Made by a program: the position numbers and the translations under genes
Origin: Dioscorea cayenensis subsp. rotundata
Lineage: Eukaryota; Streptophyta; Magnoliopsida; Dioscoreales; Dioscoreaceae
Reading direction: 5' to 3'
Length of the DNA: 64,000 nucleotides
Assembly (NCBI RefSeq): GCF_009730915.1
Contig: NC_052474.1
Coordinates: forward strand, 7,165,501 to 7,229,500
In this document: positions 42,761-55,685 of the stretch, one piece after another
Layout of the letters: every line of letters begins with the position of its first letter
How positions within the stretch are numbered: the first letter of the stretch is position 1
Notes under the pieces: generated by a model
The model's database searches: none
Told to the model about the DNA's origin: nothing
What the model saw: only the letters and a program-made list of their open reading frames with translations

Positions 42761-45700
42761 TTAAGATGCAACATGGACTGCAACACCTCCACTGATAACA
42801 TTCTTCATCATCTTCATCTTCCTCGCTCTCTCTCCTTTCTTTGTTTTGTTCTCTACTTCTTGTTGATGTACAGAAGTCTTGTTTCTCTCGGTTTTCTTTG
42901 TGGTTTCTTTGCTCAGGGAGTCTTTTGGATTTGGACTGTTAACTTCGGCTTCAGTTTCAGATGCTTTTGGGTCAACATGAGTTGAGCTTGCTGATTCCCT
43001 GGACTGGGAAGAAACTTCTTGATTTGCCTGCTGAGACCTATCTTTGATTGAAGATTTTCTCCTTGGGCTTGCGGATTGACACCGCAGGTTCATAGGCTTT
43101 GCCTGTGCGCCAACAGTCTGTGCATGCAAATGCAGAAGTTTTTACTCGGTGATAATTGAAGTCTCGTGACATACAGTAAATAAGTAGGCAACAAGCAAGG
43201 TTGCATTTCTCAAGGGGCAATGATAAATACATTTCAACAGAAAAGCCCAAAGTTTGCATGGTTATAAAGTCATGACAAAGTCCAAAAAGGAAGTTGCACG
43301 ATTTGACAGACTACCCATTGCATATTTAGTATTCTTCAAGTATGATTAAAAGAATTCGCCCCCTTTAAAACACAAAAAGATAGCACCAAAAGTGACTACT
43401 TGTAGCTTGGGCAATTTTATTAAGCGATAGATTCATGACGGCTACTAGCAAATCAGTTTCTCTCATCAATGACATTTAGATTGTTTGGTGTCTCAAAATA
43501 TGGTGTTTGGTTTAACTTTTATGAACTCTCTGTCCTCACCTTGAATTGGTGGTGCCTGGGTTGCTATTAAGCAAACCTTTACAGCTCTACCAAGGATTAC
43601 TCTCATTGGCAGAATTGAAAAATATGGCTAGAAAGTCAAAAGATCAGATGCATGCCCCTAGTCACAACTTGTGTGGTCTAAAACAAAAGTTTTTTTTTTT
43701 TTTTAAAAAAAAGAATTAGCTAACCACCAAAAGTATTATAAAACCTCTATTACTTCCTAGCATACACATAATTTGACATCAAGCAAGTATCATCCCTTTA
43801 ATTCTTTCATGTCATCATAAGATAGTTGTTAACTCAAATATTAAAGAATAGGATGCATGATATTGTTACCTTTTTACTTGGTGTAGATTCATGGTAAAAA
43901 GAAGGCATAGGTGTTGCTTTGAAATTGAGGCTTCTCCTCAGCTGCTTTATTTGAGCTTCTGTCTCTTCCTGTAAAAACACATAAATTTAAGGAAAAAAGA
44001 ACCTTTTCAAAACAAAACACTCTAAACAATCGAGATATTCCAAGAAAACTTCAGCTATGTTTTGTTAGCTGCTCTGCTGCTCTATTAGCCAAGGAAACAT
44101 AATTTCAGGTATACAGCTTTCAGAGAGATTTTATCCAGCATGTCTATTGATCATGATGAATATGCAATTTCAAGAAAACAATTGAGCATGTTTTCAGTTT
44201 CTATTGTGTGACAATTAAATCTACTTAAACATAAAGTAATGAAAAGTAATATTTATGATACAAAATTCCAACTGATAATGACAAAGAAGATTACTGTAAG
44301 CGAAATGTGACAGATAAAATTTGTAATGAGATAAATTCCACATGCCTGTGTTTTAGCTTGCATCTCATTCATCTCTGCTTCTTTGGCCTGCTGTTTTTCT
44401 TCCAACTTCAAATAATACTACACAATAGGTAAAACATAAAAAATAAAATCATTAGATTATAATAGCACTAGCAACATTAGCCATAAACAGGTAAACCAAG
44501 TGCAGATTACCTCTTTTCTCTTTTCAGCCCTTTCATCACTTTTGAAATTAAAAATTACATTGCTTTGCCTTACATCTGATTTACTTGAAATAACAGATAT
44601 CTGAGGCCTGCATGAACAGCAAAATATTCAGATGGCTACATTTCGAAAGAAAAAAAAAATTGCATCTATTTGCTTGCTAACCTGTTCGCAGATCGACGTA
44701 CATCTACATCACACATGCCAGAAATGGGTTTAGGAATGACACCAACTTTCTTTTGGATCTGGCTGATCTCACTGGAATGTATTTTTATATTAGAACAGCT
44801 GACTGAATAAATAAATAGAGGAATACGAGGCAAAGCATAACATCAGGTGGATAGTATTAAATACCTTTTCTTCTCCCGATGAACTTTCGCTGACAAATTA
44901 TTGAAATCCTGCAAGTGATCAATCCCAGTTAGAAAAAGAACAGTCTTGAAAGAAATAATCAATCATCAAAGGCATCAGAAACAATCATTATTTGAAAAAT
45001 TGACAATCAACAATAACAACATTAATAATTTCATGATGATCCACCAAGTCTTACTTCAACAATATGGGCCTCTTTTAAGTGAAATTACGCCTAATGTAAA
45101 CAACTGAGAAGATGTAAATATAACCTTGCAAGAACAGTAACTTCAACATCTCTTAGTTCATGCCAAATTTTTGGCAAAGACAATTAGGACAAGGGATGGT
45201 GAGACATACCTGATTCAATCTGTTCCCTTTTCAACATTGGATAACTAAAAAAGTTCATATTCATACAGTTACTGGGGCTTTGAAATTCATATAGAGAATC
45301 AACATTCAAATTTTACATCAGGATTTATAATTTGTCCATAATATTCTTTCAAGGTTCAGTAAATAACCGTGAAGACACCATAACTGACTAAAACATATCA
45401 CCAAATCTGACCAAAAAAAAAAAACCAAATTCTTCCATTATATTATATTATAAATGATTTTATATATATATATATATATAATCTGCCAAACACAATAACC
45501 ATATGAGATAAGCAAAAAATCCAAGTAGATGGATAAATTTCTTACAGAAGATTTGCCATTTTTAGGATCAGAACTTCTATGTGTCGGAACCCTTAGAGAT
45601 GATTCTTTATCCCTTCTTGTCCTCAAGGTATTTTCCCTTTGGACTTTAACCAAGGTTTTGGCCACTGCCTTGTCAGGAGATGGATAATTCTTTCCGGCTG

Positions 45701-47733
45701 AAAACCTTCTAAGGTTCTGTGGAACAGGTATTGAGGTCCTTGGTTTTGATTTCGCAGGTTTCTGTTCAGCTGATGCCTTCACCTGAAGCGAGTAATAATA
45801 AGAGAAATAAGGCACTGAACTGATGAGCAGATCCAAAGTATCAAGGTATTATCTCATAATTCATTTCAAAATCATACTCTTTTGGAAAAATCAAAGTTAT
45901 CATAAATGCTCCATTAATTTCAATGCATGTGTTAGCAATTTTCTAGAAGGTTATAGTCATCAATTTATCTGTTGGCGAATGAAGTTGCAACAGAAAAGGT
46001 GTTAGCTTTGCAATGGTAAAGGAAGCAATTGACCAACGCACAGATGATGAGATTTCCAATGACCGAACTTTTTGAAACAGTGTCACTGTTCCTGTTGTTT
46101 TAACTACAATTGGATGAACCAAATTATTGAGAAAGGGAAAAAAATAATGCTTATAATTCTGTTCATAACTCATTTCAGTAAAATGTCAGATTAGTAATTT
46201 CAAAAACAATAGAGGTTGGCAGTTCTTACCTTGGGCAACACTTTTACTGTTTCCTGCTGGGTAGAGGAACTCTGTTTATCAAGAATATGACTCTCAGGTG
46301 TTTCACTCTTTTCAAGTTTGTCCACAGTCCCAACTCTTTTATCAGTTTCCTGTTCTTTTACTCCATGGGTTTCATCCTTATTTGATGGCATGGAATTATC
46401 TGCAAGTTGAACTTTTAATTTTTCATTCGTCCCAGCTAGCTTGATAGAGGCATCTAGAACTTCTTCATTGGAGTGAGCTGGTTCTGATTGGACTTCTGGA
46501 GAAATTATTTCCTCTTGTTCATGTGCCACAATGTTATGTTCATGCTCACCTGAGACAACAGGTGTTTCATCATACCAGTCGAATTGGGGTTGTGCACCAT
46601 TGCTCTCCATGGCATTACATTTGTGCTCATCTGAGACAGGTGACTTTTCATCAAACCAAGAAAACAGAATCTGTCGTCCATTGACCTCCCGAATATCATT
46701 CCTATCCTCATCTAAAGTGGACTTTTTTTCATCATACCAAGTGAATTGCTGTTGCTCTCCATCACCATGATCTAGGTAATCCTCCATGTAATACATATGC
46801 TCTTCACTACCATCTTCAGTAGTCTGGTATTCAAATGCATTCTGACCTTCTGGTGAAGCATAAGGGAGACGACCCTTTTTCTTAAAGTGGGCTTCGAAGT
46901 AAGCCTTCTTTTGAGTAACCGAGCCCGGTGTTGAATATTTTTCAACCTCCTCAAGATATCTATTATGAGAGAATGAAGACCTTCTTTCCCATGATAATGA
47001 TTCAGCTTCAAACCGGCCAAATGATATGGAACCACTGGGCAAACACTCACCCTGCCAATATTTCAAACATTAGAATTTCTACAGAACAGCCTCATGCATG
47101 TACGACACAAAGGAGCTTAAATATAATTTTCATATGATAAAACTCAATCATGCAAAACAGGCTGACTTCTGACAAAGATTTCAATACTCTGTGCAATAAG
47201 ATTGCATCATTAAAAAAAAAAAACTGTGAGGCTTTATGCTGAAAATATCACAGGTGGTGGTAAATGACAACATTTTGTCACCCAAAAAGCACAACTTCCA
47301 GACATATTGGGATGAGCAGAAGACCGACTTTGAACTCAAAAGTTTCTACTAAACTAACCTGATATATTCTTGTCAATTCCCCATACCAAGCAAAATTTCA
47401 TTACTGACAGATCCAAATGGTGGATCATCAGCAATGCAAACACTATTTAAAAGGAATGCTTGCATCTTACCTGTAAGAAAGTTTCCTCAATTCCACAAAT
47501 CCTTTCATGACAAAACACAAATTCTAATCTAAGTCATCGAGGATGCTTGCTGTACTACACGTGTAGATCAAGTAGCTATTTTTTCTTCTATTATTCATTC
47601 TTTTCTAACACATACTTTCAAATGAAATAAATCCACCACGCATTCTTGTTTAAAATGTAAGACACCATCCCACACATCTATCCGAGAGAAATTGAACCTG
47701 AACACCAACGCAGTCTTCAGTTTCCCGAGACAT
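42761..47733 (-). CDS. TPX2-domain microtubule-associated protein
   Basis: Nine coding exons give about 617 residues: 47698-47733, 46230-47051, 45546-45782, 44865-44908, 44682-44771, 44511-44607, 44346-44417, 43870-43968, 42761-43117. All phases agree. The N-terminal block [20 protein letters not shown], then [20 protein letters not shown] and [11 protein letters not shown], is typical of one plant TPX2-like group. The TPX2 C-terminal domain spans exons 6-8: [20 protein letters not shown], then [20 protein letters not shown] and [11 protein letters not shown]. It is expected to bind microtubules, as WVD2-like proteins do. Intron 7 (43969-44345) must use a GC donor (CACAG then gcatgt) to keep KTQ-EETEAQ in frame. 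An acidic tract in exon 2 has three 27-residue repeats. The C-terminus is Ser/Lys-rich and low complexity. The 12-residue exon 1 ([12 protein letters not shown]) is the least certain part. Confidence 0.88.
46520..46770 (-). repeat. Three 81-bp in-frame repeats in the TPX2-like gene
   Basis: FTWYDE, FSWFDE and FDWYDE occur at residues 115, 142 and 169, exactly 27 residues (81 bases) apart, at about 46745, 46664 and 46583. The second and third also share SDEH/SGEH and NG-x-Q motifs at the same offsets. The repeat is acidic with an aromatic core. Confidence 0.85.
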
Positions 47734-48640
47734 TTTACTCCAAAATCACCATCAAATGCATTGAAATCACCTGAAAAGGAAACATATCTCATAGTTAATA
47801 GTCAAATCAGACATAATTCTCACATATCCAATATTGCTTCCCATATCTAAACTCAAGATCCAAATTTGACTCCAAGATCAAATATTACAACTGTACTTAA
47901 AATAGACTAAAAATCTAAAATTTAAAATTTTACAATAACAAAAAATCCTTAAACTTTGACTTCATACTAAGCCCCCATTTTATCAAATACATCACCAACA
48001 TAAGCATGAAGATGCGCAGACACAAACACACAAAAAGACAACCTTTTCAAGCCAAATTTTTTTTTTAAAAAAAAAGGCTCAAAATTTACATTGCAATAGC
48101 CAATCTTTGCAAAATTGATATGAAAGAAAAAAATCATCCTTTATCCCCAACCCAAGCCACATAAAACCACCAGAGCTCCATGAAAAAAAGGGGAGCAAAA
48201 AAAAATAGAAACAGCGAACCAAATCCCTCACTAAACTTCCCACAAAGACAACAAATTCACCTCTAAAACGCATTCATCCACGAAATCACAACCATCCAAA
48301 CCCCAAAATTCCCAGCAACAAACCAAACACCACCGACGCCTCCAAACCCTCACGAAACACACCGAAACAACGCTCTACAGCAAGCGCCACGCCCGATCTC
48401 TTCCACCAGACCACTCCCAACCAAAGATTCAGAGCTAGTAAAGCAATGGCGAAGCCACGAAGCTCTCTTTCTTCGAAGGAGGAGTGAAACCAAGAGAGAA
48501 AGAGAAGATGATGCTCAAAACGAAGAGACTCGTTTCTCTCCACCGCGCTGTCTCCATTTTGTCTTATTTCCCACCGAATTAACGCCGTTACACCCACAAC
48601 CGTTAAATGTCTTCTAATCCAACCGTTAATTGGCCTCGAG
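47734..48640 (-). promoter_or_regulatory. Probable 5' leader and promoter of the TPX2-like gene
   Basis: The part near 48440-48560 has minus-strand CTCTTTCTC tracts typical of a leader. The intervening AT-rich stretch may be a leader intron (no boundary fixed). No independent ORF here looks coding. Confidence 0.4.
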
Positions 48641-49457
48641 ATTAGAGTTCGCTGTTAAAAATGGGGCCCTGCAATCACTTACACGTGTCGGCAAGGGACA
48701 CGTGGCGCTATAGGTCAAGCCAATGATTTGACTCCCGGATTGCGTGTGTGGCTAAAGCTGTTCCACTTCTTACGGGATCACGTGATCGCTCACGTGTTTA
48801 GCAATGCAAGTTAAATGTTTTATTTTATTATTTTTAAGTTACTTGTGAGAAGTCCCACGTGGATTCCTCGCCTTGTTTTTTTTTTATAATTGTTTTTACA
48901 TGTAAGTACCTGAAAAAAAGTTTAATATATGTACTTTTACATTTATGAAAAAAAATTTCTGAAAAGCAAAAGTTTGTTTTAATTACTAATTATATAGTTT
49001 TTAAAAAAAAAACAGAAGATATTAATATTAATTTATATTTTGTTGAAATATTTAACTAACTAATCACCAAAGAATATGATTGTTCGGAGAGTATAATAAT
49101 TAGGTGATGTTGTAGGGATAAAAAAGAATAAATTTTTCTCTTAATTAAATGTGAAATTATTTAGTTCATTTGGATCCACATAATTTTATAATGATTATAA
49201 AATCATTAAAAAAAATTATTAAGACTTTGAGTTTATTATCATAAACCCTAAATTAGAACCCTGACATGGAACATTAATGGTCACGTCAGAAAATTTGGGT
49301 GTAGGGTCATAATCTGATGAATTTGACAGGAAGAGTGCACTAATTGATTAGGACTTTGCACCCAATCTTTGTGAATTAGACCCTTAAATCAACTTTTAGT
49401 TAAAATCTTATCCATTTGAATAGATTTTTTTTTGGCTAAATTTATGTAATTTAATCA

Positions 49458-49710
49458 GCCAATAATTACATATTCAATTCCTCTGTCGGTTGCATTATTC
49501 ATACATGTTAGTTTAACTATAACTATCTTTGAAAAAAAATTAAAAATTATAATGAAGAGATTTTGAATTTATACACCTTAATAAGCCTATAATTATTCGA
49601 CAATTTCCTCTGTCGGTTGTATTGTTCAAACATGTTAGTTTAACTAGAACTATCTTTCAAAAAATAAAAAAACTATACTGAAGAATTGGAGAATTATATT
49701 ATTAGTATTA
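49458..49710. repeat. Tandem duplication with ~127-bp period
   Basis: The words CCTCTGTCGGTTG, ACATGTTAGTTTAACTA and AACTATCTTT occur twice in the same order with a 127-base offset. The copies have diverged by substitutions and small gaps. Confidence 0.75.
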
Positions 49711-50059
49711 TCTGTAAATTTCTACATTTTGTAGGGGTATATATGTAAATTTATTGGACAAGAAAAAGACAAAGTAGTCAAGTTTGACATAAGTTAGTGA
49801 TTGTTGGCTAGTTGAGCATGTGAGCTCATGTGACCAAGATTAGTTTGGACTAATGGGATCAAAAACATGCTAGACATGCAAATAAAGAACACCTAATGAA
49901 GGTAAACATACATTGTTAAACACTAATAAACAAAGTTCTCTAGTTGGATCTAGTTTCTAAACTTGCAGATATTAGCATGCAAACAGATCATATGACGTTA
50001 TTAATGTAATTAAATCTTCAATATGACCAAAATGCATATTGTTTGACAAAAATGTATTG

Positions 50060-50720
50060 ACAAACAGGAACAAATTGCAGAGGTGAAATTTTGATTAACA
50101 AGATGATATTCAACCAAATTGTCTGTTTTTAATGCTTCACCTGAAGGTGGCATACATAACATGCAATTGCAAGGTTTGAAGGGGAAAACTAGTACAAATA
50201 TCAAGAGTTAATTAGAAAGAATACGAGAAACTAATCAGTACGAATAACAAGTAACAGTTGTGTTTAGAACGGTAGATACACCGCGGAAAAGTCTTATTAA
50301 CAAGGCACAATTCAAGCTAAATTGTGTACTAATAGTAATTTCAAGGTTTTAAGGAGCTAATTAGTACAAATAATAACAAGTAATTAAAAAGAATACACAG
50401 AAACTAAAAAGGAGTAATAGTCAGAGTTCAGAAGAAGAGATAAATCACCCAAAAGTCTTATCAACATGGCACAATTCAAGCAAAAATTGTTTACAGCTGA
50501 TGGATCAACTGAGAAGGTGGATTTAATAAGCAATTTCAAGGTTTTAAGGCAGTAATTAGTAGAAATACAAACAATTAATCAGAAAGTATACAAGAAGCTA
50601 ATTAGTACAGATACTGATAATGCGATTTGTCATGTGCGATAATATAAAGTTTTAGAACATGATATACATCACCGGGAAGTCTGGTCAAAAGCTGAGTTAA
50701 TAAGAAGCAAAATCAATACA
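50060..50720. repeat. Degenerate tandem array, 170-195-bp units
   Basis: Repeated words include TTTCAAGGTTTTAAGG (near 50172, 50340, 50535 in variant form), AATTAGTACAAAT, AGTCTTATTAACAAGGCAC and ATTCAAGC. Three to four units can be followed. There is no ORF. Confidence 0.65.
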
Positions 50721-51129
50721 AACAGCAACAATTATTCAGAAATAATAAAAAAAGAAGTACCTTGAATCTTGGAGCTTATCTTTCAATCCTTCCATATTTG
50801 AGAAAAAGCTTGAAGCTTTTTGTCCAATCAATGGCTTTCAGACCTGAAGAATTCAGCAAACTTAAATAATTTAACAATTTTGTTGATTATGATTTCCAAA
50901 TGTTTACCAAGGTATCCACTGTTGGATATGAAAACAAAGTATCAAGTTTATTGTACAAGAAGTTCCATCAGGGGAGCACACAACATACATACTTATTCAT
51001 ATCAATGCTTTCATTACCAGTCACCTGATACCAACATGGCCTGGACTGGCATCTATGTTATTCTTTCCTATTCTCTACAGAAAATTTAATCCACAGCGGA
51101 GTTATTGACAGAAGGTGAAAAAGGATCCA

Positions 51130-53981
51130 CTATTTTGAAGGAACCCGAGCCGGGCGATTAGCAAGAGGCAGCTCAGCTGGAGTGCAGACTATGGCCCTCT
51201 GTTGCATGTGCCTCAGGCTCTGCTCCATGCTGACTTGCACCATCTCAGCAAGCATCTTCTTTGCTTTCTCCGCACGGTCATCATTGTCAATTTTGGACAC
51301 AATGTTGCAGACAATGTTCTCAAGAGTATCTGCTTGTAGCTCTGGTCTGGGATACGGAGAGTTCCTCAGTAATTGTAGGAGTGTTCGAGCCTTTGATTGA
51401 GCCTTGGGGCTTCCATGGACTGTCAGCTCCAGAAGGCCTGGTATCACCCCTTCTTTGAGAATCACTTCTCGGTATTTGCTTCGATCACTCTCACACATTG
51501 TTAGAAGAGCTCCCAATGCATGCGCCTTACTTTGAGGTGATCCCTCCTCAAGAACTTCGACAACTGCTAGAACTCCGCCTTCCTCTGCTGTCAGCGCATT
51601 CCTTGCCTCCTCAAAGTTTAATAATGATTCTAAAAGAGCAGTGCAATACTCAGCAGATCTGGATGATTTCTTGCAGCTCTTAAGCAAGTTAACTAAAGCC
51701 GGAATGGGCTGGCTAGCGAGAATTGTATTGACATTCTCCAGAAGCGTGGAGAGATTATAAAGGGCTCTAACTGCATCAATCCTTGCTTGAGGATTTCCAT
51801 CTTTAAGGATTTTGGCGAGGATGGGGATCGCACCAACAGCACTGATAGTTGGTTTGTTGGCAGAAGAAGCTGTCAGGGTGAGAAGAGCAGCAGTGGCATA
51901 CTCCTGCAAAGTCATATCTGCTGATTGTAAAAACTCAACAAGTGGCTCAAGAGCACCTGCGTCCACTATTTTGATCTTGTTCCTGCAAAAGTATCACACA
52001 GACTAAGAGAAGAACTACACACACAAACACACAAGATTTATACTAGAAGCTTACTATTCAAAATTTGCTCATATTGCAAAAAATTCTGATGAATGATGAA
52101 GCCTTGACAAATACAATAGGTTGCTGCTAATTATACCCTCGTTGGCACTCATTTATAGTGAAAAATACCTTTCCATGATGTTAGATGGTTTTCAGATATC
52201 AACCATCATTTGTGGCTCCACCATAACTTAAAAGCGGTCTTATTGAAAATTTGAAATGCAAACAAATCTTCAACGATGTTAACAACTTTTCTGTTATGCG
52301 GAATTAAAGTTCTGCTGCAACTAGGCAAATTCTCATGACAAGAACAAAGCCCCGGCAAGCAAAAAAAGCCAAAAGGTAACATTTGGTAACAATAAATCTT
52401 ATTATGACTAAACTTGGATATCTACAGACAGAAGTAAATGTGATCACTGTATTATTTTTCTCCTAAGGCAATTCATGCAGTTCCTCCCAATCAACTGTAA
52501 GATCTAAGCCAATAATATATTTGGTTAAAACAATGTCTTTTTGAGAATGTTATTCGTGAAATAACAAAAAGGAAACACCTGATATAATCAACAGAAGATA
52601 AATCATGTGATGTGGATAATGAGGATTCAACCTCCCTTCGTCAACATTTTAATATTAAAAGACCTGTGTATAAAGCAAATTTCATTAATGTTACACTTCA
52701 ATGAACCTGATTGCTCAAAAGTTACCAGCAAACTCCATAAACCTGAACTATATATCTCTTCAACGTCAAGACACCGAATGGAAACAAACAATTGGCCAAT
52801 GGATTGGATTGATAAAAATAAAAGACATAAAAGAAAGAAAAAGGGAGACATAAAGAGGATGATTACTACTTTAATGGCAATTTAAAAGTAAAAGCTATGG
52901 CCACCACGAGGACCAAAGCTCTTTATATTTGCCTTTTGTGGCTAAGCTCGCTGTTGATTCACCCCCTTCATGTTCTTTCCTTATTGCTCAATCTAGCATC
53001 AGAAACCTAATTAACTAAGAAAAGCAGATCCAACTCAGAACTCATCTTAAAATCCATACCTCCGCACGTCTTCAAATGAATTTCAGCCAGGCTACTTACA
53101 AAGCTCAAAAAACAAACCTAAAGATTACAAATATCTAAAATTTCAAGTTTAGTCCATGTCCATATAGAATAAAAATCTATAGATAAAAAGCAAAAAACCT
53201 TCTTTTTAAATTAAAGTAAGAGAAAACTAAGACAGCAAATATATCAGTTCCTTCTCTTCAAGAAATTCTAAAATCTTCTCTCTCTCTCTCTCTCCAACAT
53301 AAGCACAAGCAAAAAAGGAGTAAATTAATCAATTCAACCATGCAAATCAGAATTCCCAACAACCCAAAACATCCACCACCAGACAACAACAAAGTCTCCA
53401 TGTTTTAAAATAAATCAAACAGTATAAATATCAACACAAAACATACCCTACCATGTTTCTAAATCAAAGATTATAGAATCAAACAATTCATGACCGAAGT
53501 AACCTAACAATAGAAAATTCCATAAATTCCAAAAATTCCAAGAAAAAAAAATCTTTATTTAACTAAAATCCATCAAATAAATAAATAAATAAATAAATAG
53601 ATAAAACCAAAACCAAAAACGAAAACTGGAAAGAAAAATATATTACTTCAAACCTAATTTCATACATATCCACAACCAAAAAACCAAGGAGGGATCTAAA
53701 AGCTCTCACCTTTCATCCTTCACGGCGAGGTTAAGGAGGGCTAGGATGGCGGCTTCGGTGGCTTCCGGATCGCCACAACGTAGCATCGACACGAGAGGTT
53801 CGATGGAGCCGGAGAGCTGCTGCCGGTGCTTCGTCGACGTCTTCGTGAGCCGCCGGATCTCCTTCGCCGCCCCGATCCGCCGGTCCACGTCCTCCGAGAA
53901 AATCCCCTCCATGATTCCCTCCATCGCCATCGTCTTCGTCGCCGAACCCTCGCCGGAGCAGCCCATCACCAACAACGCCAT
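51130..53981 (-). CDS. Armadillo-repeat protein, U-box-less PUB4-like
   Basis: Two exons, 53710-53981 and 51130-51982, joined across Arg (phase 2), give 374 residues. Nearly the whole protein is ARM repeats, visible as leucine-rich helices ending in motifs such as GSIEPLVSMLRCGDPEATEA, GALEPLVEFLQSADMTLQEY, GAIPILAKILKDGNPQARID, PIPALVNLLKSC, GVLAVVEVLEEGSPQSKAHA and GVIPGLLELTVHGSPKAQSK. This layout matches plant ARM proteins of ~355-375 residues related to the ARM part of PUB-type ubiquitin ligases. No U-box precedes the repeats, so ubiquitin-ligase activity is not expected; a protein-binding adaptor role is the inference. The C-terminal ~60 residues (DNDDRAEKAKKMLAEMVQVS) form a charged helix. 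The first ATG of the frame (53981) is used; the next in-frame ATG lies 6 codons on. Confidence 0.92.
51983..53709 (-). other. Large intron of the armadillo gene
   Basis: 1727 bp with GTGAGA donor and TTTTGCAG acceptor. It contains a CT run at 53275-53294 and ATAA repeats near 53577-53597. Short ORFs inside are not supported as genes. Confidence 0.8.
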
Positions 53982-53989
53982 CCAAATTT

Positions 53990-55680
53990 CCCACTTTTTT
54001 TTTCTTTTTTCTTTTGATTTTTTTTGGCTATAATTATCTACAGACCAGAGACGAGAATAAAAGTGTTAGCCTTTTATACAAGAGACAACGGTCAGTTTGA
54101 CGGCCGTTACTTCTCCGTCAATATTTCGGGCCTGGGCTTTACTTTGGGCTTTGAATAATAATTAGGCCCCCTAAAAAAAATCTAATATTTATTATCAAAT
54201 CAATACTCATTTATGACACTTTTTTATTTTTCATATAAAATTCTCAAACTCCTCAATAAATATCAATACATCATATATATATATATATATGATGTATTAA
54301 AATAATATTAATCTATTTAAATAAAACCATAAATGAAAAGGATAAAATGAGATCATGTCATAGAGAAATATTTTGGACGAACACTATTTATGCATATGTA
54401 AGATAGGACTTTTTGTATCGGTTTTAAAGGTCAACTTTTTTTTTATTTTTTATTGATTTTTTTGTTGACATACATTTATTATTAAACTATATATTTATTA
54501 AAATTAAAATTTTATTATTTCACTCACGTCAACTAGTTTTATAAATTTAAATATACAAATTAAACTATTAAACCACAAGATTACAAAAATGGGAGAAGAC
54601 TTTTGGTTATGTAACAAAATTAGCAATAATTTTTAAAGTCTTAAATTCCAATAAAATTTAAACGGCTGCTTTATGGGTTTGTAAATAGGTTAAGCCCAAC
54701 AAGGAAATAGGCCCGGCCCGAATGTGTTCACTACTAACGGCTCGAGTTAGCTTGCGTGATTTGGGTTCTTTGTCGGACTCGGGGGGCTGGTGAAAACGAT
54801 AAGTATCAAGGACGGGCCCGCTGAATCTGACCGTTGGATCTAGATCCAACGTCTATTACGTGATCAAGTGGTGGGCCCAGAGGTTGAGCTTGATTTCAAA
54901 CGGTTGGCGGGGATCTATCGGGAACCAATCGTAGCCGTGGGTCCCAGAGCTTGAGAGATTATGGACCGTCAGATTATGAGTCGTTGGAATTAAATTCAAT
55001 TTATTTAAGGCTGTGAGTGAATGAATGAATCATGGTGATATCACCCTTAATTATTATTATTACTGTAAATAATCCTTGATTTTTTGTTCTTAATAAATGG
55101 TTTTTAATTTATGGATTTTTTATATATAAGTACCATAAAAAATTGAAAATTTTCTCCCTTCATGCTTACACTAAAGGCTAGTTGGCCCACTTGTAGTAGT
55201 TTTTTCTTTTTCTTCTTCGGAATACATGTATAAAATATATATATTTCCGAAAAAATGGACTCCAATGTTTGTTTAATTAATAATATTTAGATTATTAATT
55301 ATAATGGTTTTTTTTTTAAACTTTGGATAACATATGGACTGAATATTATTTGATTTTATATAAAGGGTTTTCAAAATTTTTATCAATACAAACATTCTTT
55401 TTCCATTGGGAGGGATGGGGGTAGGAATCAAGACATTCTAACTAATCCAACTAACCCACATACAGAAAATTAATTAATTAAGTAATTAAAAAACATATTA
55501 AAAAATAAAAGCAAAACTCCATTTAGTTATATATATATATATATATCAAAAAGAAACTAACCACGTGTATCACATGTATTAAGGCAATAAAAATATGGTG
55601 AAAATATAAAGTTCCACAAAAATGAATCAAATAAAGAGAGATAACAACATTCACTACATGTGGAGAAACAACACCAACTA
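53990..55680. other. Intergenic DNA upstream of the armadillo gene
   Basis: The first ~150 bases are the armadillo gene leader and promoter. Beyond them the DNA is AT-rich with TA runs near 54275-54292 and 55530-55546. A moderately GC-rich patch at 54660-54980 has only weak ORFs and is not recognised. Confidence 0.5.
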
Positions 55681-55685
55681 CTAAC

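Larger units (their letters stand above)
48640..50800. other. Intergenic DNA with two tandem-repeat patches
   Basis: No gene is seen. A ~127-bp direct duplication sits at about 49458-49710 (both copies contain CTCTGTCGGTTG and CATGTTAGTTTAACTA). A degenerate array of ~170-195-bp units spans about 50060-50720, just downstream of the armadillo gene. Confidence 0.6.

Noticed and set aside
46531-46770. Plus-strand ORF with Ser/Cys periodicity
   Set aside because: It is antisense to the 27-residue repeats of the TPX2-like gene and inherits their period.
51182-51400. Plus-strand ORFs across the armadillo gene
   Set aside because: They are antisense of a clear ARM-repeat protein.
52607-52885. ORF pair in the armadillo intron as a nested gene
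   Set aside because: Short frames on both strands, no domain and no splice or promoter signals.
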